From positions 33,221 through 97,220 of the forward strand of contig JAEZFP010000073.1 of assembly GCA_023417475.1 (NCBI GenBank): DNA of 64,000 nt, written 5' to 3'. A program made the position numbers and the translations under genes. Shown here piece by piece: positions 54,747 through 63,785 of this stretch. The notes beneath the pieces are model-generated. The model saw only the letters and a program-made list of their open reading frames with translations. It searched no databases and was not told the origin of the DNA. Position 1 is the stretch's first letter. Each line of letters starts with the position of its first letter. This DNA is from Bacillota bacterium. Its GTDB lineage: Bacteria; Bacillota; UBA4882; UBA8346.

Positions 54747-54951
54747 ATATTTCCACTTCGGGGAGGGGGGCGGGGGTGGTGAAAAAAGACAGATATTTTC
54801 CGCGGCGCCCCCGCATATAAATTCACTAGGGTATTTAAAGTTTAGACAAGGTATTCCTTCCGACACGGAGGAACGGGGGGTGGTGAGTTTGGCGAAAATG
54901 ACAATGGTGACTTAGCCTGGAGTGAATTGAAAAGAAGAAAGGAGGAGCAAA

Positions 54952-56652
54952 ATGAGTATTAATTGTCAATACGATACGTTGCGTTATCCATTTTATCTCC
55001 AGGATTATTCAAAACGTATCTCCGTTGAAACGGTATTGCCGCTGCCGGAAAATGCGCCGCGATTGCAGACGGTGGTGGGCGGCGATTTTTTGGCCGAACC
55101 GCCGCAGTATGTGGTGGGGGAGGATGTGATCACCATCTCCGGGTTGTTGCACCCGTATTTGGTTTATCTGACTAAAGAGGAGGCGCTGGGGGAGCGCCGG
55201 CGGCGGGACGACGCTGAGGATCGGGAGGATGACGCAAACGATAACGTTGCCGTTTACCTGCCACGAGAACACGGTTTATACTGGCGTGAAGATGAAGCCG
55301 TTTTTTTTGAGGAGACCGTTGCGCTTGCCGGCATCCGGCCCGAAACCCATGTTGAAGTGGACATCGTCGCCGTTGCCGGTGTATTTGAGCGAGATAATGA
55401 AGACCGGGTGGTTGCGCGGATCCAGATCGATATCACGATTCACGCCCGGAGCATTCAAACGGCTGGCGTGGTGGGGGATTTAGCGTTCGCGCCGCCCGAT
55501 CGCTGTCAGGTCAGTAAAGAACAGGTAAAAGTGGAAGAACCGGTCGGAACCCGGCAAGAACGAATGGCGGTTCAGGCTCCGTTATTATTGCCGAATCTGA
55601 AGCCGGGTATGGACCGGGTGGTCCGGTACGGGGTGCGGCCGTCCGGCGTTAGCTGCGATGTTAGTCGCGGTAAGATCGTGGTGAAAGGGTTTCTCGATAT
55701 TTCACTGATCTATGTGGGAAGCGATGATGACGGTCAACCGACGGAGGTCTTTCTCAATGACTGGAGTCGGAGCGCCGGCAACGGTCTTCCCTTTGAAACT
55801 TCGCTGGATTTTGAGGGAATCACCGATACCGACATTGTCATTCCCCGGATCACTGTCGCCCGGGTTGATCTGGACCGGACTTCCCATCGGGAACTACGCG
55901 CCAGTATCAAAATTGAGGTGGAAGTATCGGTCAGCCGGGTGGTGACCCGGGAGATGGTGACCGAGGTTAGCGCTTCCGGCAACGAGTTGATTGATACCCA
56001 GAAATACCTTTTCGAATTGGAAGAGTATTCTGGCGAAGCGACCGGGGAATTGGATTTGGATCTCAACGTCAATCTGCCGTTTGGGATACCGGGGATGGAC
56101 CGACTGCTCGGATGGCGGGGCGCGCCCAACGCCGTCAAGGTAGAGGCCGGCGACGGTAAAATCATGCTCGAAGGTCTGATGAATCTGCAACTTTATTATA
56201 TGGCGGACTCGGGGGACGATTCCCGGTTGGCGATGTCGGAGTGGGGGTTCTCCAGCGGCAATGAACTGCCGATCGCCGGGTTGATCGACTTCCCCGGCAT
56301 CGCTCCGGGAGTATTGCTCCGCACCCATCTCTCCTTGGAAAGTTTGAACCTGGAGATGACCGGTGAACGGATGTTGCGACTGACCGGCGAGATCCGGGTC
56401 CGAGCATTTGGGCGGACGCCGCGGGCCATGATGATGCTGCGCGATTGCGCGCTGGTGTTGCCGGTCGATCCGGCGACCCGGCCGAGTATGCTCTTTTATG
56501 TGGCCCAACCGGGCGACACCCTTTGGAAGGTCGCGCGGCGTTATGAAACCACGGTCGAAACACTGGTCCGCGCCAATCAGGTGGTCAATCAGGAATTGTT
56601 GGAGGCGGGCCAGAAGCTGATCATTCCGAAGATTCCGGTTGCAGCGGGATAA
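54952..56652 (+). CDS. SPOCS (DUF3794) and LysM spore morphogenesis protein, SipL-like
   Basis: A 566-residue protein with repeated SPOCS/DUF3794 domains: an N-terminal one (~10-165), one near 205-320 (VVRYGVRPSGVSCDVSRGKIVVKGFLDISLIYVG) and one near 360-470 (DRLLGWRGAPNAVKVEAGDGKIMLEGLMNLQLYYMAD). A C-terminal LysM spans ~514-561 (YVAQPGDTLWKVARRYETTVETLVRANQVV). In Clostridioides difficile SipL has this layout and binds SpoIVA to tether the coat to the forespore. AGGAGG precedes the ATG. Strong evidence that the organism sporulates. Confidence 0.88.
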   Translation: MSINCQYDTLRYPFYLQDYSKRISVETVLPLPENAPRLQTVVGGDFLAEPPQYVVGEDVITISGLLHPYLVYLTKEEALGERRRRDDAEDREDDANDNVAVYLPREHGLYWREDEAVFFEETVALAGIRPETHVEVDIVAVAGVFERDNEDRVVARIQIDITIHARSIQTAGVVGDLAFAPPDRCQVSKEQVKVEEPVGTRQERMAVQAPLLLPNLKPGMDRVVRYGVRPSGVSCDVSRGKIVVKGFLDISLIYVGSDDDGQPTEVFLNDWSRSAGNGLPFETSLDFEGITDTDIVIPRITVARVDLDRTSHRELRASIKIEVEVSVSRVVTREMVTEVSASGNELIDTQKYLFELEEYSGEATGELDLDLNVNLPFGIPGMDRLLGWRGAPNAVKVEAGDGKIMLEGLMNLQLYYMADSGDDSRLAMSEWGFSSGNELPIAGLIDFPGIAPGVLLRTHLSLESLNLEMTGERMLRLTGEIRVRAFGRTPRAMMMLRDCALVLPVDPATRPSMLFYVAQPGDTLWKVARRYETTVETLVRANQVVNQELLEAGQKLIIPKIPVAAG

Positions 56653-56803
56653 CAGGAGAGCCGTTCAAGTGCCATGATTCCCCCCCCCGGACCCCGGTTC
56701 GAAATGGTGCGGAGCGAAACGCCGGAAGCTTTTGACAATCATTTAAACCGGCCTACATGAGCCGGTCGTAACCTTGGCCGGCTCAACATCGCGACAGGTT
56801 CCG

Positions 56804-57703
56804 TCATATCCCCAACGCCTCGCGGAGTTTAAAGACCGCGAGGTCTTTCATTTTGGCCTCAACCATCACATCAACCGCTGCGGTTGGGGTGATGGATTGA
56901 AATTCCCGGAAATCGCGCGGTTCGACCCAATCGGCGTGAGCGCGGCAGTCCCGCTCCGATTTGGGGCTGGACAGATGAATCTTGGGCCGCTCGTCGCCCC
57001 AGGTGGCAAAGATGGCGGGCAAATATTCCCGGAGCTCCTCCCCTTGGTTGCAATAACGGTGGTGGTGCACATCCACTACCATCGGCACGCCTAAGGCTTC
57101 GGCCAGACCCAAAACATCCCGTACCGTAAAGATCCGATCGTCGTTTTCAATGCAGATCCGGTCGCGGATTGCCGTGGGAATCTCGACGAAACGTTGTTTG
57201 AAGCGTTCCAGCGCTTGTGTTTTGTTTTGATACGCTCCGCCGACATGGACGATCATCCGGGCGTTCTGGCGCAGTTCCATTGCGCTTAAAACCCGGTGGT
57301 GATATTCCAGATCAGCCAAGGCGTTTTGCCAGACCGCATCGGACGGGGTGTTTAGGACGGTGTACTGCCCGGGGTGGGTTGAGACGCGCAAGCCCGTTTC
57401 GTTAACCGCCCGTCCTACGGCTAACAATTCCGGACGTAGAGAGTCAAGATAATCCCACCCGGCGGCGATCGGATGCGTCGCCAGCGGCACCAATTGCGAG
57501 GAAAAACGATAAAGGCCGATCGCGTGAGCCTGATTGTACCAGACTAACCGGCGTGAGTTTTCCAGATTCGCCCGGGCGATGTTGGTCAACCGACCCCAAC
57601 GATGGGCCGGCTCAATCTTTTCCAAGTTTTTCACCGTGATCGTCCGCGCCGTTGAACAATCGGGGAGACCCAGGGCGATACAGCAATAACCGAACCGCAT
57701 CAT
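56804..57703 (-). CDS. uvsE: UV damage endonuclease UvsE
   Basis: A 299-residue TIM-barrel nuclease of the UVDE family that nicks 5' of UV photoproducts. Motifs: MRFGYCCIALG at the start, NLENSRRLVWYNQAHAIGLYRFSSQLVPLATHP, RVSTHPGQYTVLNTP, CIENDDRIFTV, VVDVHHHRYC and KIHLSSPK, with the three-metal His/Glu/Asp ligands. UvsE is common in sporulating Bacillota, where it aids spore UV resistance. The start ATG follows GGAG. Confidence 0.93.
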   Translation of the reverse strand: MMRFGYCCIALGLPDCSTARTITVKNLEKIEPAHRWGRLTNIARANLENSRRLVWYNQAHAIGLYRFSSQLVPLATHPIAAGWDYLDSLRPELLAVGRAVNETGLRVSTHPGQYTVLNTPSDAVWQNALADLEYHHRVLSAMELRQNARMIVHVGGAYQNKTQALERFKQRFVEIPTAIRDRICIENDDRIFTVRDVLGLAEALGVPMVVDVHHHRYCNQGEELREYLPAIFATWGDERPKIHLSSPKSERDCRAHADWVEPRDFREFQSITPTAAVDVMVEAKMKDLAVFKLREALGI

Positions 57704-57906
57704 GACTCGCTCCACGCTAAAGAGTAGGATTGGATTTAGCATGGGTAAACGGCGGACATTTTAATCAGCATCGGTTTGACGGAATCGTTGCTAAGGCGAA
57801 ATGAGGTATTATCCAATTTCCTTAACTGAAAATATATAAAGGAAAAAGGAATTTCCCGGTACGTTTGCGCGTATTTAATAGTATTACCGAAAGCGAGGCG
57901 GGAAAA

Positions 57907-58236
57907 ATGGGTGCGATGGCGCATGCCGTTCATGAAATAAAAGCCGTTTGGCAACGAATCATACAGAATTGGCTGGGCCAGGACGCACCGGCCCTGGAAG
58001 TGCCGCAACCGGTCAATCCGGAAGTGGTAAAAGCCATTGCAAACTATGATGCCGCGGTGAATCGTTATAACCATTCCGATCTGTCCGATCCGCAGTTGGA
58101 AAACTTGTATTATCTCGAACGGCAAGTGGCGTATGCCAGTTTGCAGCTGGCTTTGGCCAAAGCGCGGGTCCTGGCGGGCGGCACGCCGACCATGGATTAC
58201 TCGGTTTTTGAGAAACTCTGCCGTTTGGTGGGGTGA
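57907..58236 (+). CDS. Hypothetical helical protein
   Basis: A 109-residue protein, apparently all helical (AVHEIKAVWQRIIQNWLG; ENLYYLERQVAYASLQLALAKARVLAGG). The ATG follows GAGGCGGG. A good terminator follows the stop. The C-terminal half resembles small DUF2508-type proteins in pattern, but not enough to name a family. Confidence 0.65.
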   Translation: MGAMAHAVHEIKAVWQRIIQNWLGQDAPALEVPQPVNPEVVKAIANYDAAVNRYNHSDLSDPQLENLYYLERQVAYASLQLALAKARVLAGGTPTMDYSVFEKLCRLVG

Positions 58237-58261
58237 AGAGATAAAAAGACGGAAGTGGGGG

Positions 58262-58307
58262 AAATCCGCCCGGCTGTTCTTGGAGAATGGCTCGGGCGGA
58301 TTTTTTT
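58262..58307 (+). terminator. Rho-independent terminator
   Basis: AAATCCGCCCG pairs with CGGGCGGATTT (58262-58272 with 58293-58303), with T's continuing to 58307. Confidence 0.9.
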
Positions 58308-58496
58308 GTCGGTTGGAATGCGAAGTAGCTTAGGTTGTAAATGAATGTAGGTGGAATACTCCCTGTAACGCGAGATTTTGGGCAGATTGACTCTTAATAT
58401 GAATAAGAAAATTGGTTAAAATATAAAAAGGTAAATATAGAAATTTAAGGAAACAATGATATTGTCCAATATAATGTAATGTGAGGAGATGAAAAT

Positions 58497-58822
58497 ATGA
58501 TAGGTTCTAAAAAGTTAACGGGAAGTTTAATCATCGTATTATTCTTGATTTTTTTGTCTATTGTCATCAAACCATGGCAATCAACTATGGAGTTGCTACA
58601 TCTTGGGATGGAAGTGGGTTAAATCCATTTCAGGATTATATCCATAATGGGGAGGAACATATCCTAATCAATAGTTTAAAAGTCGCTTCACTACATAAAT
58701 TCTATTCTGTAAAGGGGCGTGGGATTAATTTTGATTTTGCATTTGCAAATACTCTGTATGATGGTTACGATTTGTGCCAAAATCCCTTTTTTGTAAGGGG
58801 AGCATTTGGAAGCAGTTTGCCT
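58497..58822 (+). pseudogene. Broken N-terminal part of an RHS-family secreted protein
   Basis: An ATG after GAGGAGAT opens a typical signal peptide (LTGSLIIVLFLIFLSIVI) that shifts frame near 58570. The continuation MAINYGVATSWDGSGLNPFQDYIHNGEEHILINSL...HKFYSVKGRG resembles the N-terminus of exported RHS/YD-repeat proteins and stops at 58822. The YD-repeat body, normally >1000 residues, is missing, and the C-terminal part continues in a third frame. Base composition is much more AT-rich than the neighbours. Two frame changes plus an internal deletion define a pseudogene. Confidence 0.7.
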
Positions 58823-59658
58823 TAAACTCGCATTCACCTGCCAATGCGGTCTGGATGGAGATTCGACTTACGGAAGAAGCCGACCAGGGAATGACGGTTT
58901 ATTTCAGTGGAATCCGTTTACAGGTTCCTAACTTGAATCCTCAAGGCAGCTATGATTACACCGGCAAGAAGGAAGATGATGGGACTGGGTTGAAGTATTT
59001 CGGGGCGAGGTTTTATGATGCGGAAGTGGGGAGGTTCATTGGCGCAGATCCAGCACAAGATGGAGATAATTGGTTTGTATATTGTAGCGATAATCCCATC
59101 AATCGAATTGACCCCAATGGGTTACGAGATGCAATAGATGGAGATCCAGGGACTCGTAGTGAGTTTTCGGTAATTAGAGATTATAACTCAGATAGCGGAT
59201 ACCATATTGTTAATGGAGGTAACGTATATCCGAATGAGGTTAGCAAGGATGTTGCAAATACACTTTATACAGGAGATTCCCGTTATTTAAATAGTTCGTT
59301 GAGGTCACTACAAAGTACATCATCGAACAACCAATCGTACATCTATGGTATTTTGCATGAAATTAATGCTTTTGATGATCCTACGTATCGGAGAAATTTG
59401 AATCTGGTTTTTGCTTCGGCAATGGTTGGACCTGCTTTTGGGAAAAGGGCAGAACCTCAGAATCTAAAAGAAAAACTTGCAATAGAAGAAGTGATTTCAG
59501 CTCCACAGAACGGTATCGTTCTCCGTATCGCGATGACTGATCGAAGATGGCCTGCTTCTGAAGGATGGGTGAAAATGGCTCGAAATGTAAATGGAGTTGA
59601 GATTCATTACATTTATAACACTAAAACTGGGCAATATGCTGATTTTAAATTCAAATAA
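58774..59658 (+). CDS. RHS core fragment with C-terminal polymorphic toxin-like domain
   Basis: A reading frame of 294 codons. Residues ~60-117 are the conserved RHS-associated core: YDYTGKKEDDGTGLKYFGAR, FYDAEVGRFIGADPAQDG and NPINRIDPNG. After that core RHS proteins carry a variable toxin; here it ends ...MTDRRWPASEGWVKMARNVNGVEIHYIYNTKTGQYADFKFK. That tail recurs in polymorphic-toxin C-termini from memory of such proteins, but its activity is unknown to me. The start is arbitrary: the fragment has lost its N-terminal part, and an ATG at 58852 could restart it. The small gene 19 bases downstream is the likely immunity gene. Confidence 0.7.
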   Translation: MPKSLFCKGSIWKQFALNSHSPANAVWMEIRLTEEADQGMTVYFSGIRLQVPNLNPQGSYDYTGKKEDDGTGLKYFGARFYDAEVGRFIGADPAQDGDNWFVYCSDNPINRIDPNGLRDAIDGDPGTRSEFSVIRDYNSDSGYHIVNGGNVYPNEVSKDVANTLYTGDSRYLNSSLRSLQSTSSNNQSYIYGILHEINAFDDPTYRRNLNLVFASAMVGPAFGKRAEPQNLKEKLAIEEVISAPQNGIVLRIAMTDRRWPASEGWVKMARNVNGVEIHYIYNTKTGQYADFKFK

Positions 59659-59677
59659 ACATTGGAGGGAACAAATA

Positions 59678-60070
59678 TTGAAGGTTAAATGTATTGCTAA
59701 CAGGGGGGAAGATCTGTCATTACAGTCAATTGAAGCAGGAGATTTAATAACGACAGATTTCCAGATAGATATCGGAAATATATATATTGTTTATGGAATT
59801 GCTATTTGGAAGGGTGTTATACAATATTTAACGTTTGATAAACATGAAACATTACCGTTTTGGCACCCTTCAGAATTATTTATAGTTGTTGACAACGCGT
59901 TACCAAATGAATGGTACTTTCAATATTATGGGGATAAAAATGAACATAACTTGATGGCTTTATGGGGATACAAAGAATTAGTATCGGATCAAAGCCACTA
60001 TGAAGAGCTTATTGAACGGGAAGATAAAGCAATTAAAGTATTTTTACAAAGAAAAGAGGAAATTGAATAG
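59678..60070 (+). CDS. Putative immunity protein to the RHS toxin tail
   Basis: A 130-residue soluble, acidic protein beginning MKVKCIANRGEDLSLQ and containing IGNIYIVYGIAIWKGVIQYLTFDKHETLPFWHPSELFIVVDN. Start TTG is 9 bases after GGAGG. It immediately follows the toxin tail, shares its low GC and has the size of typical polymorphic-toxin immunity proteins. Assignment as immunity rests on position. The intact frame next to a broken toxin gene suggests it is retained for protection (an orphan immunity gene). Confidence 0.6.
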   Translation: MKVKCIANRGEDLSLQSIEAGDLITTDFQIDIGNIYIVYGIAIWKGVIQYLTFDKHETLPFWHPSELFIVVDNALPNEWYFQYYGDKNEHNLMALWGYKELVSDQSHYEELIEREDKAIKVFLQRKEEIE

Positions 60071-60223
60071 TGAAATGTTCAATAGGGCAATACCTATGGA
60101 TAGAATAAGGGAAGCCTTTTTCTAATATGAATAATATTGGCCAACCGCAAATAAAGTAAAAGAGGCTATCCAAATGAATAGAGAAAGTTTAGCACCTACA
60201 ACTTGAAAATGAAAGAATATCGA

Positions 60224-60251
60224 GCTGCCTCCAAGTGAAGGCGGCATTTTT
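60224..60251 (+). terminator. Rho-independent terminator
   Basis: GCTGCCT pairs with AGGCGGC (60224-60230 with 60239-60245, one G-T pair), followed by ATTTTTTA. A TATAAT at 60304-60309 just downstream is a likely -10 box for the fic gene. Confidence 0.75.
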
Positions 60252-60332
60252 TATTCGTCAAATCTCCCCCAAAAACACCATAGTCGGGTGAGTCATATTT
60301 GTGTATAATATAATAACTCGGGAGGTGTGCGG

Positions 60333-61082
60333 ATGTTCGCTAAAATTGATGCCTTACGTGAGGAAATCGATTCCTACCGGCCATTAACCGCCGGTGAGCT
60401 GATGCGGTTGCGTGAGGAATTTATGATCTCCTTCACCTACAACTCCAATGCCATCGAAGGAAATACCCTAACGTTACAGGAAACAGCATTGGTTCTCGAA
60501 GGGATTACCATTGATCAAAAACCCTTAAAAGACCATCTGGAAGCGGTCGGCCACCGGGATGCGTTTCTGTTCGTGTTAGAATTAGTCCGGAAACAAGAAC
60601 CGCTCTCGGAGCAGGTTATCAAGGAGCTTCATAGCTTGGTTTTGGTAAATAAACCTCAGGATAAAGGCGTTTATCGCCGCGTTCCGGTAACCATTCTGGG
60701 TGCTGTTCACATACCGCTGCAACCGTATCTGATCCCGGTAAAGATGGAACAACTATTGACTAGGTATCATGAAACGAAAAATTTTAGCCATTTGCTTGGG
60801 CAGGTGGCATGGTTTCATTTGGAGTTTGAAACGATTCATCCGTTTATTGATGGTAACGGCCGCACTGGCCGTCTGTTAGCCAATTTGGAGCTGATGAAAA
60901 ACGGTTTTCCGCCGATTGATATCAAGTTTGCCGATCGGCGTCGTTACTACGATTGTTTCGCCGCTTATCACCAAACGGGCAAACCGGAAGCAATGACCGA
61001 GTTATTTGCATCCTATCTGCAACAAGAGATGGAACGTTATTTGGCGATGATTAAAACGGCGAACAGTTTATCAGAATCATGA
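60333..61082 (+). CDS. Fic family protein
   Basis: A 249-residue Fic protein. The core motif HPFIDGNGRTGR (169-180) is complete, including the catalytic His and anion-hole residues, so AMP or another nucleotide/phosphate moiety can be transferred to protein hydroxyls. An N-terminal inhibitory motif SNAIEGN (38-44), of the [S/T]xxxE[G/N] type, is present, so it is a class II self-inhibited Fic. ATG at 60333 lies 7 bases after GGGAGG. A strong terminator follows. Target unknown; position beside an RHS toxin remnant fits an accessory region. Confidence 0.92.
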   Translation: MFAKIDALREEIDSYRPLTAGELMRLREEFMISFTYNSNAIEGNTLTLQETALVLEGITIDQKPLKDHLEAVGHRDAFLFVLELVRKQEPLSEQVIKELHSLVLVNKPQDKGVYRRVPVTILGAVHIPLQPYLIPVKMEQLLTRYHETKNFSHLLGQVAWFHLEFETIHPFIDGNGRTGRLLANLELMKNGFPPIDIKFADRRRYYDCFAAYHQTGKPEAMTELFASYLQQEMERYLAMIKTANSLSES

Positions 61083-61096
61083 GTTGCGTTTGAACG

Positions 61097-61138
61097 AAAA
61101 AATTATTGTCGCAAACCTTTTGCGACAATAATTTTTTT
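61097..61138 (+). terminator. Strong terminator after fic
   Basis: AAATTATTGTCGCAAA and TTTTGCGACAATAATTT form a ~16-bp stem with a tiny loop and end in a T-run. Confidence 0.9.
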
Positions 61139-61221
61139 GGTGGAGATAATGGTTATAGCCAAGGATTTTCCGTTTGGAAACGCGAATATCTATTCAACTG
61201 TTACATAGGGAGGAATGACAT

Positions 61222-61992
61222 TTGCCAGTCACCAACAAAACTGTCTTCATCACCGGCGCCAGCGGCGGGATCGGCGCGGCGTGCGCCAGAGCTTTCGCCC
61301 AACAGGGCGCCCGGTTAATCTTAACCGCGCGGAACCTGAAGAAACTTGAGGATTTCGCGGCTGAATTAGCACAAAAATATCAGACCGCAGTTTACTGTCA
61401 CCCGTTGGATGTTCGGGACCGGGCCGCCGTGAAACAGATGGTGGAGTCGCTCCCGGCAGCTTGGCGGGCGATTGACATCTTGATCAATAATGCCGGATTG
61501 GCGCTGGGGTTGGATAAGATTTATCAAAACGACATTGATGATTGGGAGACGATGATCGATACCAATGTCAAAGGGTTGCTTTATATGACCCGCCTGATTG
61601 TGCCGGGGATGATCGAACGGGGACAGTCGGCCCATATCATTAATATCGGTTCGATCGCCGGGGTTCAGGCTTATCCCAACGGCGCCGTCTATTGCGCCAC
61701 CAAAGCGGCGGTGAAGTTTATCAGCGACGGTTTGCGAATGGATCTGGTCGACCAACCGATCCGGGTCACCAATTTGCAACCGGGATTGGTGGAAACCAAC
61801 TTTAGCGTGGTGCGGTTTAAAGGGGATCAAGCGCGGGCCGGCCAGGTTTATCAAGGGATTAAGCCGCTGGAGGCCGCCGATATTGCCGATATTGCCCTCT
61901 ATTGCGCCAACGCGCCCCAACACGTCCAGATCTGTGAAGTCACCGTAACCGCCACCCATCAGGCCAGCGGGACGGTGGTCCATCGAAAGTAA
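61222..61992 (+). CDS. Short-chain dehydrogenase/reductase (YdfG-like)
   Basis: A 256-residue classical SDR with cofactor motif TGASGGIG (11-18), NNAG at 89-92 and the catalytic Ser144, Tyr157, Lys161. RN after the second strand (LTARNLKK) suggests NADP(H). Overall sequence (KIYQNDIDDWETMIDTNVKG, RVTNLQPGLVETNFS) is close to YdfG-type 3-hydroxy-acid/serine dehydrogenases. Start TTG, 8 bases after GGGAGG. Confidence 0.88.
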   Translation: MPVTNKTVFITGASGGIGAACARAFAQQGARLILTARNLKKLEDFAAELAQKYQTAVYCHPLDVRDRAAVKQMVESLPAAWRAIDILINNAGLALGLDKIYQNDIDDWETMIDTNVKGLLYMTRLIVPGMIERGQSAHIINIGSIAGVQAYPNGAVYCATKAAVKFISDGLRMDLVDQPIRVTNLQPGLVETNFSVVRFKGDQARAGQVYQGIKPLEAADIADIALYCANAPQHVQICEVTVTATHQASGTVVHRK

Positions 61993-62010
61993 TATATGCC
62001 ATACATTGCG

Positions 62011-62061
62011 GAATATATGTCGCAGTTAAAGCGGTTAAAAAACTGATTGTGACATATATTC
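62011..62061. repeat. 11-bp inverted repeat
   Basis: GAATATATGTC (62011-62021) and GACATATATTC (62051-62061) are perfect inverted repeats, 29 bases apart, with a nested CAG/CTG. There is no T-run. A regulatory binding pair or mRNA 3' hairpin for the SDR gene. Confidence 0.55.
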
Positions 62062-62105
62062 GATCATCAATTATGACAAAAACCATCGTTTGGCCCGGGC
62101 GAAAA

Positions 62106-62139
62106 CCGCCGTTTTTCCCGCCCCAACGGTGGCTTTTTT
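62106..62139 (+). terminator. Terminator after the SDR gene
   Basis: CCGCCGTT pairs with AACGGTGG (one G-T pair), followed by C and six T. Confidence 0.75.
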
Positions 62140-62266
62140 ATAGGTCTAAAGTCCTCCCTATGGGTAAAAAGTACTGAAATATGAAATTCTATAAAATAAT
62201 GGTAATTATAGTGGGCGTTTAATCCGATAATAATAACAGAAAAGCAAAACCCACGGAGGGATTGCA

Positions 62267-63073
62267 TTGACATTAAACGACCATTTACCTTATGTCAATC
62301 TCTACTTTAAAGTTGTTATGTTGCTTTCGGCGCTGATTGCCGGCATCGCTATGACCTGGTTGTTCCGTTCGTACCGGAAGCAGTTATGGCTAGTTCCATT
62401 TGTGGGAATTATTCTGTTTTTGCTCGGAACTTGCCTCGACCTTTTGAATGAGTTTTATCGTTTCCCATTGTATGTCAGCGTATTGGAACTTTGCTTCAAG
62501 GGCCTTGGCAATACCATTTTTTCATTGGGGTTGCTGGCCGTTGTAGTGCGGCGATTGATTAAAATGGCCGATTTTGACCCTTTAACCGAGATTTATAACC
62601 GCCGCTATTTAATGGAAGCGTTTGCGAAAGAGCGCGAACGTTGCAAGCGGTATCGGTTGAAGCTGGCGTTGGTCTTTATTGATATTGATCATTTTAAGAC
62701 GATCAATGACACGCTGGGACATACCGCTGGGGATGTGGCCTTAAAAAGCTTAAGCCAACTTTTGAAGAGTAAAACCCGTTCCACCGATCTGCTGGCCCGT
62801 TATGGGGGAGATGAATTTGTCATTTTGATGCCCCATAGCGACCGCGTCCAGGCCGTATCGTTGGTAGAACGGTTAAATCGGGAGGTCCAGTCGTTAGTCC
62901 TAGCTAATGGCAGTCCGCTCACAGTCAGCTTCGGAATTGCCGAATATCCCGACGACGGATTGGCGTTTGAGGATTTGGTCAAAATCGCCAGCCGCGCCAT
63001 GCATCAACATAAGGTTGACAAAGCGCAGCAGTTAACCACCGTAATTGAAGCGCTGGCCCCGGGAATCAGTTAA
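62267..63073 (+). CDS. Membrane diguanylate cyclase (GGDEF)
   Basis: A 268-residue protein with three transmembrane helices (~14-34, ~41-60, ~70-95) and a GGDEF domain with intact active site YGGDEF (180-184 for GGDEF) and an allosteric I-site RSTD (171-174) exactly five residues before it. It should make c-di-GMP from two GTP, with product inhibition. Start TTG follows GGAGGG by 7 bases. The only c-di-GMP gene in the window; a connection with the gsp operon is possible but unproven. Confidence 0.93.
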   Translation: MTLNDHLPYVNLYFKVVMLLSALIAGIAMTWLFRSYRKQLWLVPFVGIILFLLGTCLDLLNEFYRFPLYVSVLELCFKGLGNTIFSLGLLAVVVRRLIKMADFDPLTEIYNRRYLMEAFAKERERCKRYRLKLALVFIDIDHFKTINDTLGHTAGDVALKSLSQLLKSKTRSTDLLARYGGDEFVILMPHSDRVQAVSLVERLNREVQSLVLANGSPLTVSFGIAEYPDDGLAFEDLVKIASRAMHQHKVDKAQQLTTVIEALAPGIS

Positions 63074-63314
63074 GCGTCGAAGAATCGGCTGAAATTGATT
63101 TAATTGACGGAATTATGCAATAACTTTTTCCCCGGATAGGCTCTTTGCGCAATTCTTTTCGAATGAATGAAAAACGAACAAAATATGCTTACCGCTTAGA
63201 TTCGTGATATCCGTAATCCCATATGATGTAATAGATAAGAGGAGATCATTAACTTATCGTTTATCCGATCTACCGCGGATTCGCGCGGCAGATTCGATGG
63301 GAAGAGGGATGCGA

Positions 63315-63785
63315 ATGGCAGTACTGGCGGAAACAACCGCCCAAGTTCTAGTCGACGATGTGGTTACCCTTCCCCAAGCTGCAGAAAAGATTGATGAGAT
63401 TGTCGCCAGCGTCCGTGATTTGCATTGTTTCGTCATCGCCAATAAAGTTATCTTTCAGGGCACTCTGCATAAGCAAATTTTCTTTGTTGATTTAAACGGC
63501 TTCGTTCGTCACGTCGGCGTCGATATTCCCTTCAGCGGTTTTGTTGACACACCCGGCGTTCCGGCGGGAGCAACCTGCCAAGTTACGGCGGAAGTCGTAT
63601 TTGTCACTTTTGAACTTCTGACGCCAACGCAAATGCGGGAGACTGTAGTCATTCATATTAATATTGTGGTGACGGACACACCCGGCAATACCCTTACATT
63701 CACCGATACGCTGCCGGTGCAGCCACTGCGTTTTGGGCCAAAAGGGACCTGTCATGTTTGCGAAGCCGGATTTCATACTTGGTAA
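63315..63785 (+). CDS. Single-domain SPOCS (DUF3794) protein
   Basis: A 156-residue protein with one DUF3794-like domain: LHCFVIANKVIFQGTLHKQIFFVDLNGFVRHVGVDIPFSGFVDTPG and VFVTFELLTPTQMRETVVIHINIVV. Small stand-alone SPOCS proteins are common in spore-formers and are presumed coat or morphogenetic factors. The ATG at 63315 is 7 bases after AGAGGG; an ATG six bases earlier touches the ribosome site. Two Cys (CHVCE) sit near the C-terminus. Confidence 0.8.
   Translation: MAVLAETTAQVLVDDVVTLPQAAEKIDEIVASVRDLHCFVIANKVIFQGTLHKQIFFVDLNGFVRHVGVDIPFSGFVDTPGVPAGATCQVTAEVVFVTFELLTPTQMRETVVIHINIVVTDTPGNTLTFTDTLPVQPLRFGPKGTCHVCEAGFHTW

Noticed and set aside
60304..60309. Full sigma-70 promoter for fic
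   Set aside because: TATAAT is clear, but the -35 position does not resemble TTGACA, so only the -10 is mentioned.
63200..63240. Sporulation sigma-E/K promoter (CATATGAT) before the SPOCS gene at 63315
   Set aside because: Only the -10-like part is present; no matching -35 at the right distance.
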